Positions 23,905-33,181 of a stretch of 64,000 bases of DNA are shown here, piece after piece. The notes below the pieces were generated by a model. That model was not told where the DNA came from. It saw nothing but the letters and a program-made list of their open reading frames with translations, and did not search any database. This stretch comes from DATKYQ01 sp035528415 (GTDB lineage: Bacteria; Myxococcota; B64-G9). Position numbers and translations under genes: made by a program. The stretch lies in contig DATKYQ010000027.1 of NCBI GenBank assembly GCA_035528415.1, forward strand, positions 38,979 to 102,978. Reading direction: 5' to 3'. Position 1 is the first letter of the stretch. Each line of letters starts with the position of its first letter.

Positions 23905-26900
23905 CTAGTTGCTCTTGAATATGAACGGGTAGTTGACGTTGACCACCCCGCCGCCTTTGGGCTTGGGGAACTTGAAGCGGCGCACGGCGTAGATGATGCA
24001 CTTCTCCACCTGTTTGCTTCCGATGGTTGACGACTCGATGCGTGCCTGCTGCACGCGCCCGTCGGCGGCGATGATGAAGTTGACAACTACCTTGCCCGAG
24101 AGAGACGGGTTTTTGATGAGTTCCTTCTCGTAGCAATATTTCACGGCGTTGGTGTTTTTGCGAACCACACGGCGAACGACACTCATGGAAAGCGAACCGA
24201 GCACCTCTGATTTACCGGGGGTGATCGTCAGGGGACTCTTGCTTGCGGCTTCCATGACATCCTTGGGGACTGGGCCGAGCACGACTCGCGCCTGCCGTCC
24301 GGGATAGTCGCCCTTGCACGGCTCGCAGGCAGCCGCGGCCAGGGTGGGAGCTAGTTGCTCGATGGTATTATCCGGGTCCGCTTCGAAGTAAATCGTATCC
24401 ACCCGGCCCGATTGCTTGAAAATATCAGCAAGCTTCGCATGAAGATCCTTTATATTCATACAGGATGTCTCGGCCGGACAGTCCCGGGTGGCCTCGAAGG
24501 ACATGCTCTGCCCTGCGCAGAGAAGATCGAGCCGTGAGCCGTGTTGCTTGATGACGATCGGATTGGAACCGATTACATATGGATCGCCAAAATGCTCGAG
24601 CGAGAGGGGGGTATCCGTCTTGGCGGGTTTCTGTCCCGGACGCCGCTGAGGCAATACCGATAGCCCCTCGAGGCTGCCGGTACGGCGCACCAGGATCACG
24701 GCCTCGCGGCAGCCCTCGGCCGATTCGCCTGCGACTTGCATCAGCCTGGAAAACGGAACGCCGACGTCTACGGCCAAGACCGGGCACTCACGGCCGGGTT
24801 TGGACCCCGCGCCGTTCTCCTGTCCGGCCGCGATCCTGATTATCGGCCTGCCGCTTACCGGTAAGCAGGCGCACTCGCTTGCGATCTCGGGAAGTCGAAC
24901 CGGCGCTTGTGCCCTGACGGCAGCGAGTTTCTTGCAGACTTCTTGACGACCCTGTTTGCAAACCCGGTCGAGCAATGCGATCTCGTCTCTTTCGCGCATT
25001 TCATTTTCGAGAAGCTCGGCCACCCACAAGGTGAGAGCGGTCTGGGTGGTTGCGGCAACCTCACGGGTATCTGCTTCGGCCAGGGCGCAACGCAGGGACG
25101 GGTCGACCTCATCGGCCATGTGGGCGAGGATAATCGAACGTTGCCTGGGATCGACACAGCTCAGAGCGGCGAAGCCCTTGATCATCGAGCCGGTCACCTT
25201 ACGCATGCAGCGGGCTCCCCGCCTGCCTGCCGCCGCGGCGCCGGGCGATTCCCAGGCCGGACAATTTCCATCGAGCGTCCCGAAAAGAAGCGGCGCCAGT
25301 CCCTTGATGTCGACCAGGATCTCGCCGCCGAGCGCACGGCCCGAGAGAACCGCCCGGCCTCTCAGCGGACCGATACGATCCAAAAGCGCCGCCGCGACGG
25401 GGCTGGCGGGCGCGATGCCGTTCGCCAGCGGACCGAGATCGACGCGCATTCCGCCGAGAACTCCCGGGCCGGATCTCATGGCTGTTTTAGAAAAGAGATC
25501 GTGTGGATCGCACCCGAGCCCCAGGCTGAACAACTGGTTCTTTCCGTACGGATCGATGAACAACTTGGCGTTCTGGAAAGTCTCCGCCAGCAGACCGCGC
25601 AGCGCACGGGTATCCGCCGTTGCCGGCATGACTGCGGCCACGGCCATGCGCGACACGAGATCCGGGCTGATGTCGTCTACGACCAGCGTCAGTGATCGAG
25701 GAAGCTGTCTGGGCATTTTTTCGGGCGCGAGACTCATAAGCTTGCGGGTCAGGCCGAAGGGCGCCCTGGCCAGGAAGTGCAGCGGACAGAAGTAACCGCA
25801 CTCGTTAATAGACTCCGCCAATTCATCGAGCTTGTTGATTTCAGAAAGACCCTGTGGAACGACCGCGGCACGCGTCGCGGCATCGGCGTCGAAGCGCGAC
25901 CAGAGCGTAGCAAAGCGGTGGCCCGGGGCCGGCTTCGGAGGATCGACAGCAGCGCTGCTGCCGGCCTCGATGACGGCCAGGCCTTGTCTTGTGAGACTTG
26001 CGATCCATGCCAGGCGCAGGCCGCCGGCCACGTCGAGCGCCAGCGTGATGTCATCCATCTCGACTCCGATAGGCGACATCAACAACCTGCTCAGGGCCAC
26101 TTCGGAAAGGCCCCTGGCCAGCAGCATTGATTTCATCGAGGGATCCGCGTAGCCGATGGCGCTCACTACCATGCCGGTTCCCAGTTGAGACGCCAGATCG
26201 GGCATCAGCCAGGGCCGCAGGTGAATCACCAGCAGGTCGGGGCGTGAAACCGCCGCCAGCAGGGCGGGCGTGACCGGAGCCTGAAAGCCGGGCGGCGCTT
26301 TCTCGATCATATCCATCCAGGCCGCCAGGCGAGCCCTGTCGTCCGGGTATCGAATGAGTTCACCGGTCATGATCTCGATTCGCACAAGCGCCCCTGAGCC
26401 TGGTCGCGGATTATCGGCAGACGGCAGGATGGCGACGAAGCCACGGGATCCCTGCATCTCGAATATCTTCGCGTCGCCGGATCTGCTCGTGCCGATCGGT
26501 TGCAGGCCGATTCTTTGCATCAGCCCGGCCAGCGAGGCCGCAAGTGCCTGGGGATCGGAGGCCGGAATGAGCACCCGGTGGCGTACACCCGGTACTCCGG
26601 CGCGAAGGATGAGATCCTCGGACGGGATCATCGCCCGGGTGGCCTGCATAGTCTGGTTGGATTGAGGTTCGAATAGCCCGGCCACGATCGGCCGGGTCGC
26701 ATCCCAGCCCGCAAGATCTTCCTTACGGGGGGAATCATCGCCGATCATGATCGAGAGCGCCTGCCGTAAGTCGACAGCCTCGACGATCCGATCGAGCTTG
26801 GGATCCAGCCCGCTGAGCAATGGAGCAAGGGTGTTGACGGCCGCCTTCCATCGCGCAGGATGCAGGACGACCACGACCATTGCCCGGTCTCCGGCGGCCT

Positions 26901-27030
26901 CGACCATGGAAATGGTGTCCGCATCGGCGCTGGCGGCCAGCATGTCCCCGGGAGTTGCCGGCCGCGGGGCCGGGCAGGCCATACACAGGGCGGCCATGAC
27001 GGTGATGAGCGGGACAAGGGAACGGCGCAT
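23905..27030 (-). CDS. Large lipoprotein with AgmX/PglI-type C-terminal domain
   Basis: A 1041-residue lipoprotein (lipobox LCMAC, Cys19). The last 95 residues match the AgmX/PglI family domain: SGKVVVNFIIAADGRV, the STIGSKQVEKCI block, and FPKPKGGGVVNVNYPF. This fold is TonB-C-like and occurs in myxobacterial gliding and secretion proteins. The first 600 residues are a DUF-like repeat of beta-alpha units with no motif I know; a Cys-rich part (about 685-880) precedes the C-terminal domain. It lies 9 bp downstream of the glutamine synthetase family gene and shares its operon. The N-terminal region could be a large solute- or protein-binding scaffold; this is open. Confidence 0.8.
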   Translation of the reverse strand: MRRSLVPLITVMAALCMACPAPRPATPGDMLAASADADTISMVEAAGDRAMVVVVLHPARWKAAVNTLAPLLSGLDPKLDRIVEAVDLRQALSIMIGDDSPRKEDLAGWDATRPIVAGLFEPQSNQTMQATRAMIPSEDLILRAGVPGVRHRVLIPASDPQALAASLAGLMQRIGLQPIGTSRSGDAKIFEMQGSRGFVAILPSADNPRPGSGALVRIEIMTGELIRYPDDRARLAAWMDMIEKAPPGFQAPVTPALLAAVSRPDLLVIHLRPWLMPDLASQLGTGMVVSAIGYADPSMKSMLLARGLSEVALSRLLMSPIGVEMDDITLALDVAGGLRLAWIASLTRQGLAVIEAGSSAAVDPPKPAPGHRFATLWSRFDADAATRAAVVPQGLSEINKLDELAESINECGYFCPLHFLARAPFGLTRKLMSLAPEKMPRQLPRSLTLVVDDISPDLVSRMAVAAVMPATADTRALRGLLAETFQNAKLFIDPYGKNQLFSLGLGCDPHDLFSKTAMRSGPGVLGGMRVDLGPLANGIAPASPVAAALLDRIGPLRGRAVLSGRALGGEILVDIKGLAPLLFGTLDGNCPAWESPGAAAAGRRGARCMRKVTGSMIKGFAALSCVDPRQRSIILAHMADEVDPSLRCALAEADTREVAATTQTALTLWVAELLENEMRERDEIALLDRVCKQGRQEVCKKLAAVRAQAPVRLPEIASECACLPVSGRPIIRIAAGQENGAGSKPGRECPVLAVDVGVPFSRLMQVAGESAEGCREAVILVRRTGSLEGLSVLPQRRPGQKPAKTDTPLSLEHFGDPYVIGSNPIVIKQHGSRLDLLCAGQSMSFEATRDCPAETSCMNIKDLHAKLADIFKQSGRVDTIYFEADPDNTIEQLAPTLAAAACEPCKGDYPGRQARVVLGPVPKDVMEAASKSPLTITPGKSEVLGSLSMSVVRRVVRKNTNAVKYCYEKELIKNPSLSGKVVVNFIIAADGRVQQARIESSTIGSKQVEKCIIYAVRRFKFPKPKGGGVVNVNYPFIFKSN

Positions 27031-27039
27031 GTTGTCCTC

Positions 27040-28584
27040 CTATTGCTCGTGCAGGCACTGGTGCATGATGCGGCGGGTTTCATGCAGGCGGTCATCGGCG
27101 GGCAGGTCGGCCAGGCGCAGGTTCATCGATTCGTCCTTCTGGCGCTCGAGCAGCCCGGCCACATAGTCGATTATACTGCGCGGAAAAACCCCATCGCGTT
27201 CGTAGAGTTGGCGTTGTTCCAATAGTATACGACTCGAATCCAGGCAGCTTCCGGGAAGGGCGGGGATCTTCTCCGTCAGGTTCTTGTTCTTGAAAACGTT
27301 GCCGACAACTTTGCATTGATCGGTTAGCGCCAGTGCCGAGTCATCGATGAAGCCCCATTCGGCCGCCATGGTCAGGCCGGCCAACAGCAGGTGCACCATG
27401 GCGCTGCCGTCCGGGCTGCGCAGCTCAACCGTCTGCCGCTTGTGCCGGCTTTGGAAGTTCTCGCTTTCCCCGGGATTCACCATGCGGGCCAGGTTGTTAA
27501 GCTTAGTCCAGCCCAGCGGAACGCGGATCATGGCGCTGCGGTTGAGATCGCTCCAGCAGACACGGGTGGGCGCCTCCTGGTTGGGAACCAGGCGCAGGTA
27601 GGCGGACGAGACCGTGTTGCCGAACGCCGTCAGCGACCGGGCGTAGTGACACAATCCTCCGATCAGCCGGTGGGCGTTTGTCGACAACCGGCCGTTTTCG
27701 TCGGCCATGACGTTTTGGCCTTCCTTGAAAAGGGCCGTGTGGATGTGAAAGCCATTGCCGGCCACGCCTTCTTCTATCTTGGGTGCGAAAGTGGCCAGGC
27801 AGCCGTGACGATAGGCCACATTGCGGATCAACCAGCGGCCCAAGACCAGATCGTCGGCCGATTCCGTGACCGGCCGGGGCAGGTACTCGATCTCGAGCTG
27901 CTCACCGACCTTGCCGCGGATCTCGGGCAGGTCGCTGCGGATGCTGTCGATGTAACCCACTTCGCTGTGGGCGTACTTGACGAGACCGCTGATGCGGGTG
28001 ATGTGGCGCACCATCTCGTTGAGGATCTTCCCGCTCTTGATGTACGGCGCCGCCGCCTGGTAGCCGTGCTGCCCCTGGGCGATGAAGATGCCCGGTTCGT
28101 TGTCACCGATCAGGAAAAACTCGAGTTCTCCTAGAGTGTATAGCTCGAGTCCGGTTTTTTCCGTGAACAGGCGACTGGCCCTGGCCAGGATGGTGTCCGG
28201 GGCGAAGGGAGCGGGCTCTCCCTCGCTGGTGATGTAACGGCAGACGAAGTCGAGGCTGCCCTCCTCGAACGGATTGAGGAAAGCCGTCCGGTAGAGCGGT
28301 ACCACGTACAGATCGGACAGCGATGAATCGACCAGCCCCGCGAAAAGCGACGAGCCGTCCACCCGCTCGCCCTCGGCCAGCACGATCTCGGCCTGGGCGC
28401 GGTTGGCGACGGGGATCTTCAACTCCTTCAACTTGCCGTCCATGGCGGTGTAGTGAAAACCGATGCGCTCCAGGTTGCGCTCCTCGATCACGCGCAGCAG
28501 GTCGGCCCGGGTGAACTCCGAAGGAAGTTTGTCGAGCATCTTGGCCAGCGGGTTGGCCAGGGCATAGTCGAAGGATCCAGTCAT
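27040..28584 (-). CDS. Glutamine synthetase family enzyme
   Basis: A 514-residue member of the GlnA superfamily, which joins ammonium or an amine to glutamate with ATP. Visible catalytic-core motifs are GNGFHIHTAL (the N-G-x-H-x-H loop), the SSAYLRLVPNQEAPTRVCWS block, NRSAMIRVP, and a Glu in the QTVELRSPDGSA region. Start ATG 28584 is preceded by CTGGAGCG; the frame continues upstream to 29064 but that stretch lies antisense to the thioredoxin-fold gene. The sequence departs from classical GlnA in several places, for example VCWSDLNRS, so it may be a gamma-glutamyl ligase acting on another amine. It is co-transcribed with the AgmX-type lipoprotein. Confidence 0.88.
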   Translation of the reverse strand: MTGSFDYALANPLAKMLDKLPSEFTRADLLRVIEERNLERIGFHYTAMDGKLKELKIPVANRAQAEIVLAEGERVDGSSLFAGLVDSSLSDLYVVPLYRTAFLNPFEEGSLDFVCRYITSEGEPAPFAPDTILARASRLFTEKTGLELYTLGELEFFLIGDNEPGIFIAQGQHGYQAAAPYIKSGKILNEMVRHITRISGLVKYAHSEVGYIDSIRSDLPEIRGKVGEQLEIEYLPRPVTESADDLVLGRWLIRNVAYRHGCLATFAPKIEEGVAGNGFHIHTALFKEGQNVMADENGRLSTNAHRLIGGLCHYARSLTAFGNTVSSAYLRLVPNQEAPTRVCWSDLNRSAMIRVPLGWTKLNNLARMVNPGESENFQSRHKRQTVELRSPDGSAMVHLLLAGLTMAAEWGFIDDSALALTDQCKVVGNVFKNKNLTEKIPALPGSCLDSSRILLEQRQLYERDGVFPRSIIDYVAGLLERQKDESMNLRLADLPADDRLHETRRIMHQCLHEQ

Positions 28585-28666
28585 TGGGCACGCTCCAGAA
28601 AATAATGGTTGAATCGATAAAGCATGATACAAGAAAATCCAGTCGAGGCCAAGAAGGAGGGCAAAT

Positions 28667-30310
28667 ATGAGGGGAACTCCGATAATAGCGGTTGCGGTCG
28701 GCCTGGGTTGTGCAACTTGGCTTGCGGCCTGCGCCGGGAGCAGGCCGGTTGCCAAGGCTACGGCAATGGCGCCGGATGAGGGCCGCACACCAGAGCCGGC
28801 CTGCGGCGCTGCCCCGGTTCCGGCAGCGGCCCCGGTTCTCGCGCCGGCCCCGGTCGAGAAGCCGGCGCCGACACCCGGAGCGCCGGTTGCGGTCGAGTTC
28901 TTCGTCATGTCCAAGTGCCCATTTGGCGCCCAGGTAGAGAATCTGATCGCGCCGTTGCTTGCCCGGATGGGCAAGCGGGTCGCCTTCAGCCTCGAGTACA
29001 TCGGCACGGAGAAAGACGGCCGGCTGAGCGCGATGCACGGGGAAAGCGAGGTGCAGGGCGACAAGATTCAGCTCTGTGCGGCCAAGTTGTTTCCCAAGCG
29101 TTACCTGGATCTGATCCTGTGCATGAACGAGAACCAGCGTGCCATTCCTGATAGATGGCGAGCATGCGCCAACCGGGCCGACATCGCGGCCGAACCGATT
29201 GCCGCCTGCGCCGATGGAGAAGACGGGACGGTCATGCTCAGGGGATCATACATGCGTTCCCGAGAGCGCCGGGCACTGGGCAGCCCGACCATGTTCATCT
29301 CCGGCAAGCAATACAGCGGGCCGCGCAGCGAGCAGGGTTTGGCCCGGGCGATCTGCCTGGCCATGAGCACGGACCTGCCCGCCATTTGCGCCGAGTTGCC
29401 GAAACCCGTGGCGGTACCGGCAACCATCCTGACAGACAGTCGCTGCCGCGAGTGTAAAAGCGATCGTTTCAAGGCGGTCTGCGAAAATCTCTTTCCCGGC
29501 GCCGAGATCCGAGTGCTGGACTACACGAGTCGCGAGGGCAAAACCCTCTACGCATCGCTCGGACCCGAGCGGGTGCTCCTACCGGCCCTGCTGTTCGGCC
29601 GGCAGGTCGAGCGGGCGGAAAACTACGCCAGGCTCAGCCGTATGCTAGTGCCGCGAGGAGAATTCCTGCTGTTGCGCGCCGGGTCGATGTTCGATCCCAC
29701 CCGGGAGATCTGCGATAACGGCCAGGACGACACCGGCAACGGCAAGATCGACTGCGCCGATCCCGATTGCGCCAATGTGATGGTCTGTCGTCCCGAGAAA
29801 CCCGGTCAGCTCGAAGTCTTCATCATGTCCCAATGCCCCTTCGCCGTTCGCGGCCTGAACGCCATGGGTGAGATTCTCGATGTCATCGGGAGCGATATAC
29901 TATTCGAGATCCATTTCGTTGCCACCGCCGAAGGTGGCGAATTCAGATCCCTTCATGGCCCTGCCGAAGTCGCCGAGAACATCCGCGAGCTGTGCGTTAT
30001 TAAGTACTATCCGAAGAACCACAAATACATGGACTACATCTGGTGCCGCAACAAGGACATTCGCTCGGCCGAGTGGCAAGTCTGCACCGGTATAAACGGC
30101 ATAGATCCCGTGTTGGTGAAGACCTGCGCGGAAGGGGACGAGGGCCGGCGCCTGTTGCGCGAGGACGTTCCACTGGCCGAGGGCCTCCAGATTCGTGGCA
30201 GTCCCACCTGGATCGTAAATGGCCGCTACAAGTTCAATGGTATAGACGCGGCCACGATCCGCAAGAACTTCTGCGCCCACAACCCGGAACTGGGCCCCTG
30301 CCGGGAGTGA
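28667..30310 (+). CDS. Lipoprotein with three thioredoxin-like domains, two with a single Cys
   Basis: A 547-residue lipoprotein (lipobox LAAC, Cys22) with an Ala/Pro-rich linker. Two DsbA/GILT-like thioredoxin domains start with VEFFVMSKCPFGA (about residue 77) and LEVFIMSQCPFAV (about 385). Each ends with the cis-Pro loop GSPTMFISG or GSPTWIVNG. Between them is a divergent third domain with a CREC motif (about 261-264). Before the second domain a DNGQDDTGNGKIDCADPDC block resembles calcium-binding MopE-type repeats. The two outer domains have CPFG/CPFA, that is, one Cys rather than a CxxC pair, so they cannot act as ordinary disulfide oxidases; binding or metal handling is possible. AAGGAGGG precedes the ATG; it is divergent from the glutamine synthetase gene. 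Confidence 0.85.
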   Translation: MRGTPIIAVAVGLGCATWLAACAGSRPVAKATAMAPDEGRTPEPACGAAPVPAAAPVLAPAPVEKPAPTPGAPVAVEFFVMSKCPFGAQVENLIAPLLARMGKRVAFSLEYIGTEKDGRLSAMHGESEVQGDKIQLCAAKLFPKRYLDLILCMNENQRAIPDRWRACANRADIAAEPIAACADGEDGTVMLRGSYMRSRERRALGSPTMFISGKQYSGPRSEQGLARAICLAMSTDLPAICAELPKPVAVPATILTDSRCRECKSDRFKAVCENLFPGAEIRVLDYTSREGKTLYASLGPERVLLPALLFGRQVERAENYARLSRMLVPRGEFLLLRAGSMFDPTREICDNGQDDTGNGKIDCADPDCANVMVCRPEKPGQLEVFIMSQCPFAVRGLNAMGEILDVIGSDILFEIHFVATAEGGEFRSLHGPAEVAENIRELCVIKYYPKNHKYMDYIWCRNKDIRSAEWQVCTGINGIDPVLVKTCAEGDEGRRLLREDVPLAEGLQIRGSPTWIVNGRYKFNGIDAATIRKNFCAHNPELGPCRE

Positions 30311-30344
30311 GTTCGACGGACACTGCGACGAGAGACCCGGGGTT

Positions 30345-31808
30345 TCAGAACGAGGCGCACTGGTATGCGGCGCCGGAACTCAGGCGGGCGAAATGGAGCG
30401 TTGTGCTCCCGGGGCTGTCGAACCAGGCCCAGACGATATCCTTGTTGAAATGCCGGCGCATCGGATCGTCGCGGCGGCCCCAGCGGGCCTGTGATGATAT
30501 GTCCAGCGGGCCTTCGAGAAAACTACCCGCGACGTCTACTCGCGCAAGCAAGTAGACCCCGGAGGCGTTCCACCCGACAACATACTGCTCACTCGAATCG
30601 GCAGCCGGCTGCCAGCGCGCAATCGTCGAATCGGCCTCATCGATCGAATCGGTGTCTGTCAGCCAGACAACGGCGCCGGCGCTCAGATTCTGAGCGACGG
30701 CCGCAAAGCCAATGTCCTGATTCATGCTGGACGAATTATAAGAGTTCTGGCCCTTGGTCATCGGGTTCTGGTGGGTGTTGAAGACCAGTGCCCAGCCGCC
30801 AGGCGAAAGCGCGGCGCCTCCGATTTCCCCGGCGACGCTGCCGTTACAGCCGGCGTCCAGGTCGATTACCTTGCCGCTGCTGTGGTTCAGGTAGATACCG
30901 CCCTGGGAGTTAGTTGCAAAGTCGCCCGAGGTACCGGGGTAGCAGTCGGTCACGCAGACCGGCAGAAAGTTATTGGTAGCCGGATTGAACCTTAGCAGGT
31001 CGCTCATACTGTGAGAGCAGCCCCAGCTCCAGGCGGTCGACTCGACGCCTGCGGTAGTTACCCATTTCAGAGTGTCGCCCTCGTGGCCTGAGTTGGAGTG
31101 TACGTGGTAGTAGGCGCCGTATTTGCCGTTGCCGTACTCCATGCGGCTGTCACCGATTCCAAAGTCGTCGGGAGCATTGTCCGAGTTGGTCAGCTCGGTG
31201 GTCCAGTTCTCCGCGCCGGTCAGGTCGAAGCGCCGAACATAGATCTTGTTATCGCTGTCGTTCCATAGAAGGGCGGCGAAGTGGCCGTCCGGCTCTGCCG
31301 CCAGTCCGCGTAACTCGAAACCCGTGCCGAGATCGAAGGTATTTATCAGCTGATCGTTTTGATCGAGACGACCGGCCCGGGCGGTCAGGTTGCCGCCCGC
31401 GGCGGTCGTGTAACCGACCAAGGTTTGACAATTGGCCAACGGGACACTGAAGACCGGAGCGACATAGAGCGAGCCCATGCCCCAGATTCTCCAGTTGGAA
31501 ACGCCCGCCTTGACGCCCTCGGGAATCGTTACGTCAACCGTGTTGAGCCGTTCGATCAGAGTGGCGTCCGGGTTGCGATCGGCTCCCGGATCGGCCCCGG
31601 CATCATGTCCCGGATCGGCTCCCGGGTCGGCTCCAACGTCGCTGCCCGTGTCTGCTCCAGGGTCGCCGCCGGCGTCCAGGTCGGTGTCTGTCGATGCGTC
31701 GGCGTCAGAACCTGTTGAGGCATCGTTGTCGACTTCGATAATGCCGACACTACAACCGGTAAAGACACTCAGTATGACGAGCAAGACTGCCGAGTTGCAA
31801 AGGCGCAT
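30345..31808 (-). CDS. Lipoprotein with Asp-rich N-terminal spacer, unknown domain
   Basis: A 487-residue protein with a lipoprotein signal (LSVFTGCS; Cys19) directly followed by about 60 residues of Asp/Gly/Ala repeats (DPGADPGHDAGADPG). This is the same type of spacer the other surface proteins carry at their C termini. The remaining 400 residues are beta-rich with many Trp, Asn and Asp and look like a propeller (SSGKVIDLDAGCNG, IARWQPAADSSEQY). No enzyme motif is seen. It is transcribed towards the thioredoxin-fold gene, 34 bp away, and away from the antiporter operon. Confidence 0.78.
   Translation of the reverse strand: MRLCNSAVLLVILSVFTGCSVGIIEVDNDASTGSDADASTDTDLDAGGDPGADTGSDVGADPGADPGHDAGADPGADRNPDATLIERLNTVDVTIPEGVKAGVSNWRIWGMGSLYVAPVFSVPLANCQTLVGYTTAAGGNLTARAGRLDQNDQLINTFDLGTGFELRGLAAEPDGHFAALLWNDSDNKIYVRRFDLTGAENWTTELTNSDNAPDDFGIGDSRMEYGNGKYGAYYHVHSNSGHEGDTLKWVTTAGVESTAWSWGCSHSMSDLLRFNPATNNFLPVCVTDCYPGTSGDFATNSQGGIYLNHSSGKVIDLDAGCNGSVAGEIGGAALSPGGWALVFNTHQNPMTKGQNSYNSSSMNQDIGFAAVAQNLSAGAVVWLTDTDSIDEADSTIARWQPAADSSEQYVVGWNASGVYLLARVDVAGSFLEGPLDISSQARWGRRDDPMRRHFNKDIVWAWFDSPGSTTLHFARLSSGAAYQCASF
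31565..31735 (-). repeat. Asp/Gly/Ala coding repeat (N-terminal spacer)
   Basis: A degenerate short-period repeat encodes DPGAD and GSDxGAD units next to the lipidated Cys. It is in frame with the gene and resembles the C-terminal spacers of neighbouring proteins. Confidence 0.6.
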
Positions 31809-31861
31809 GGTTCCTGCCCCTGGTGGCGAGACACATCTTGATGCTATCGAGTATTCGAGAA

Positions 31862-33181
31862 TCAGTCAAAGCCATCGGTTATGACAGAGAGTTCTTTCTG
31901 CCGCTCTCCCTCGCCCGAGCGTAAAAGCGCCCAGCGGAAAAGCAATGGCCCCACGAGCTGGTTGATGACAATGCCCCCGATGACCAGGTCGGAAATCGTC
32001 GCCCCGACTCCAGGGATTGCCTTCCTGGCGATGGCTGCCAGCCCCAGGCTGACACCCGCCTGGCCGATGAAGCCCGTCCAGACCAGGCGGCGTTGCGGCC
32101 CACGGTCGCCGGCAACCAGCGCACCCAGCCCGGTGGCGGCCCAGGTGGACACCCCGCGCACCAGAACGTAGACCAGGGCCACCGGCCAGAGAGTGCGAAA
32201 AACCGAGAGATCCAATCCGGCGCCGGCCAGGCAAAAGAAGATCAGAAAGACTGGTGCGCCGGCTCCTTCAAGGCCTTCGAGCAGACTCCGGCCGTGCCGT
32301 GAGAAATTGCCGACCACGAAACCGGCGCAGACCGCCAGCAGCAGATGATCGAGGTGAAAAGTGCGCGAGAGGCTGACCGTCAGGAAGGCCGCGGCCAAGA
32401 CGAACAGGATCTTCTCGCGCCTTACGACTCGCAGGTAGACGATCATCAGCAGGCCGAACAGGGCGCCGACAACAAGTGACAGCGAAACGTCGAGCAGTGC
32501 CCGAAACACCGAGTGCGTTACTACATTCCCGGCGGCGAAAGAGAACAAGGGCAGGCTTAGGGTAAAAACAAGGCTGAAGCCCACCAGGACGACGATATCC
32601 TTGAGCACGGTACAGCCGAGCACGGTATCGGTGATCTCGCCTTTGGCGCGCGCCTCGACGATTACAGCCACGGCCGTCGAGGGAGAATTCGCGGTTGCAA
32701 TCAAACCCAAAATGGAGATGACGGCCAGAAACTGCATCTGGCCCAGACCCGGAAAAAGACCGAGCCAGGCTTGCAAGAACCACAAAGCGGCGACGCTGGT
32801 CAAAAAAACCACTATGGTTTGGGTTAGTGTGATCGACAAGATACTGCGCGCCCGCGCCCGCAGGCGGGATATTCTCAGTTCGGCTCCGGCGGTAAAGGCG
32901 ATTAAAGCCAGTGCCAGATCGTCGATCAGTCTCATGTGCTCGATTACCGCCGCATCCACGACCGCCAGCCCGGAAGGACCGGCGATCATGCCGACCAGCA
33001 GGTATCCACTGATCCTGGGTATCGACCAGCGCGAGAGGATCTCGCCCACTAAAAAGCCCAACAACAACAAGAATCCGAAAGCAAGCGCGGCCCGGGAGGC
33101 GACTCCCGCGGCCGACCCGCTCCCGATGGCCTGGACCGCGACCATCAGAAAGAATAGCAGACCCAGAAGAACAACTCTCAC
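31862..33181 (-). CDS. Cation:proton antiporter (CPA family, KefB/NhaP-like)
   Basis: A 439-residue polytopic inner membrane protein with about 12 hydrophobic helices. The segment SPSTAVAVIVEARAKGEITD followed by LGCTVLKDIVVL matches the transport core of CPA2 antiporters. Where those usually have two Asp in the unwound helix, this one has Lys-Asp (LKDIV), which may change ion choice or stoichiometry. It exchanges a monovalent cation for protons, by family knowledge. Its GTG/ATG start overlaps the second antiporter's stop by 4 bp, so both are made together with the PII-like and EIIA proteins. Confidence 0.85.
   Translation of the reverse strand: MRVVLLGLLFFLMVAVQAIGSGSAAGVASRAALAFGFLLLLGFLVGEILSRWSIPRISGYLLVGMIAGPSGLAVVDAAVIEHMRLIDDLALALIAFTAGAELRISRLRARARSILSITLTQTIVVFLTSVAALWFLQAWLGLFPGLGQMQFLAVISILGLIATANSPSTAVAVIVEARAKGEITDTVLGCTVLKDIVVLVGFSLVFTLSLPLFSFAAGNVVTHSVFRALLDVSLSLVVGALFGLLMIVYLRVVRREKILFVLAAAFLTVSLSRTFHLDHLLLAVCAGFVVGNFSRHGRSLLEGLEGAGAPVFLIFFCLAGAGLDLSVFRTLWPVALVYVLVRGVSTWAATGLGALVAGDRGPQRRLVWTGFIGQAGVSLGLAAIARKAIPGVGATISDLVIGGIVINQLVGPLLFRWALLRSGEGERQKELSVITDGFD

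Noticed and set aside
28585..29064. Extended N terminus of the glutamine synthetase frame
   Set aside because: It is antisense to the thioredoxin-fold gene and adds a Pro/Ala-rich stretch without homology; ATG 28584 has a ribosome-binding site.
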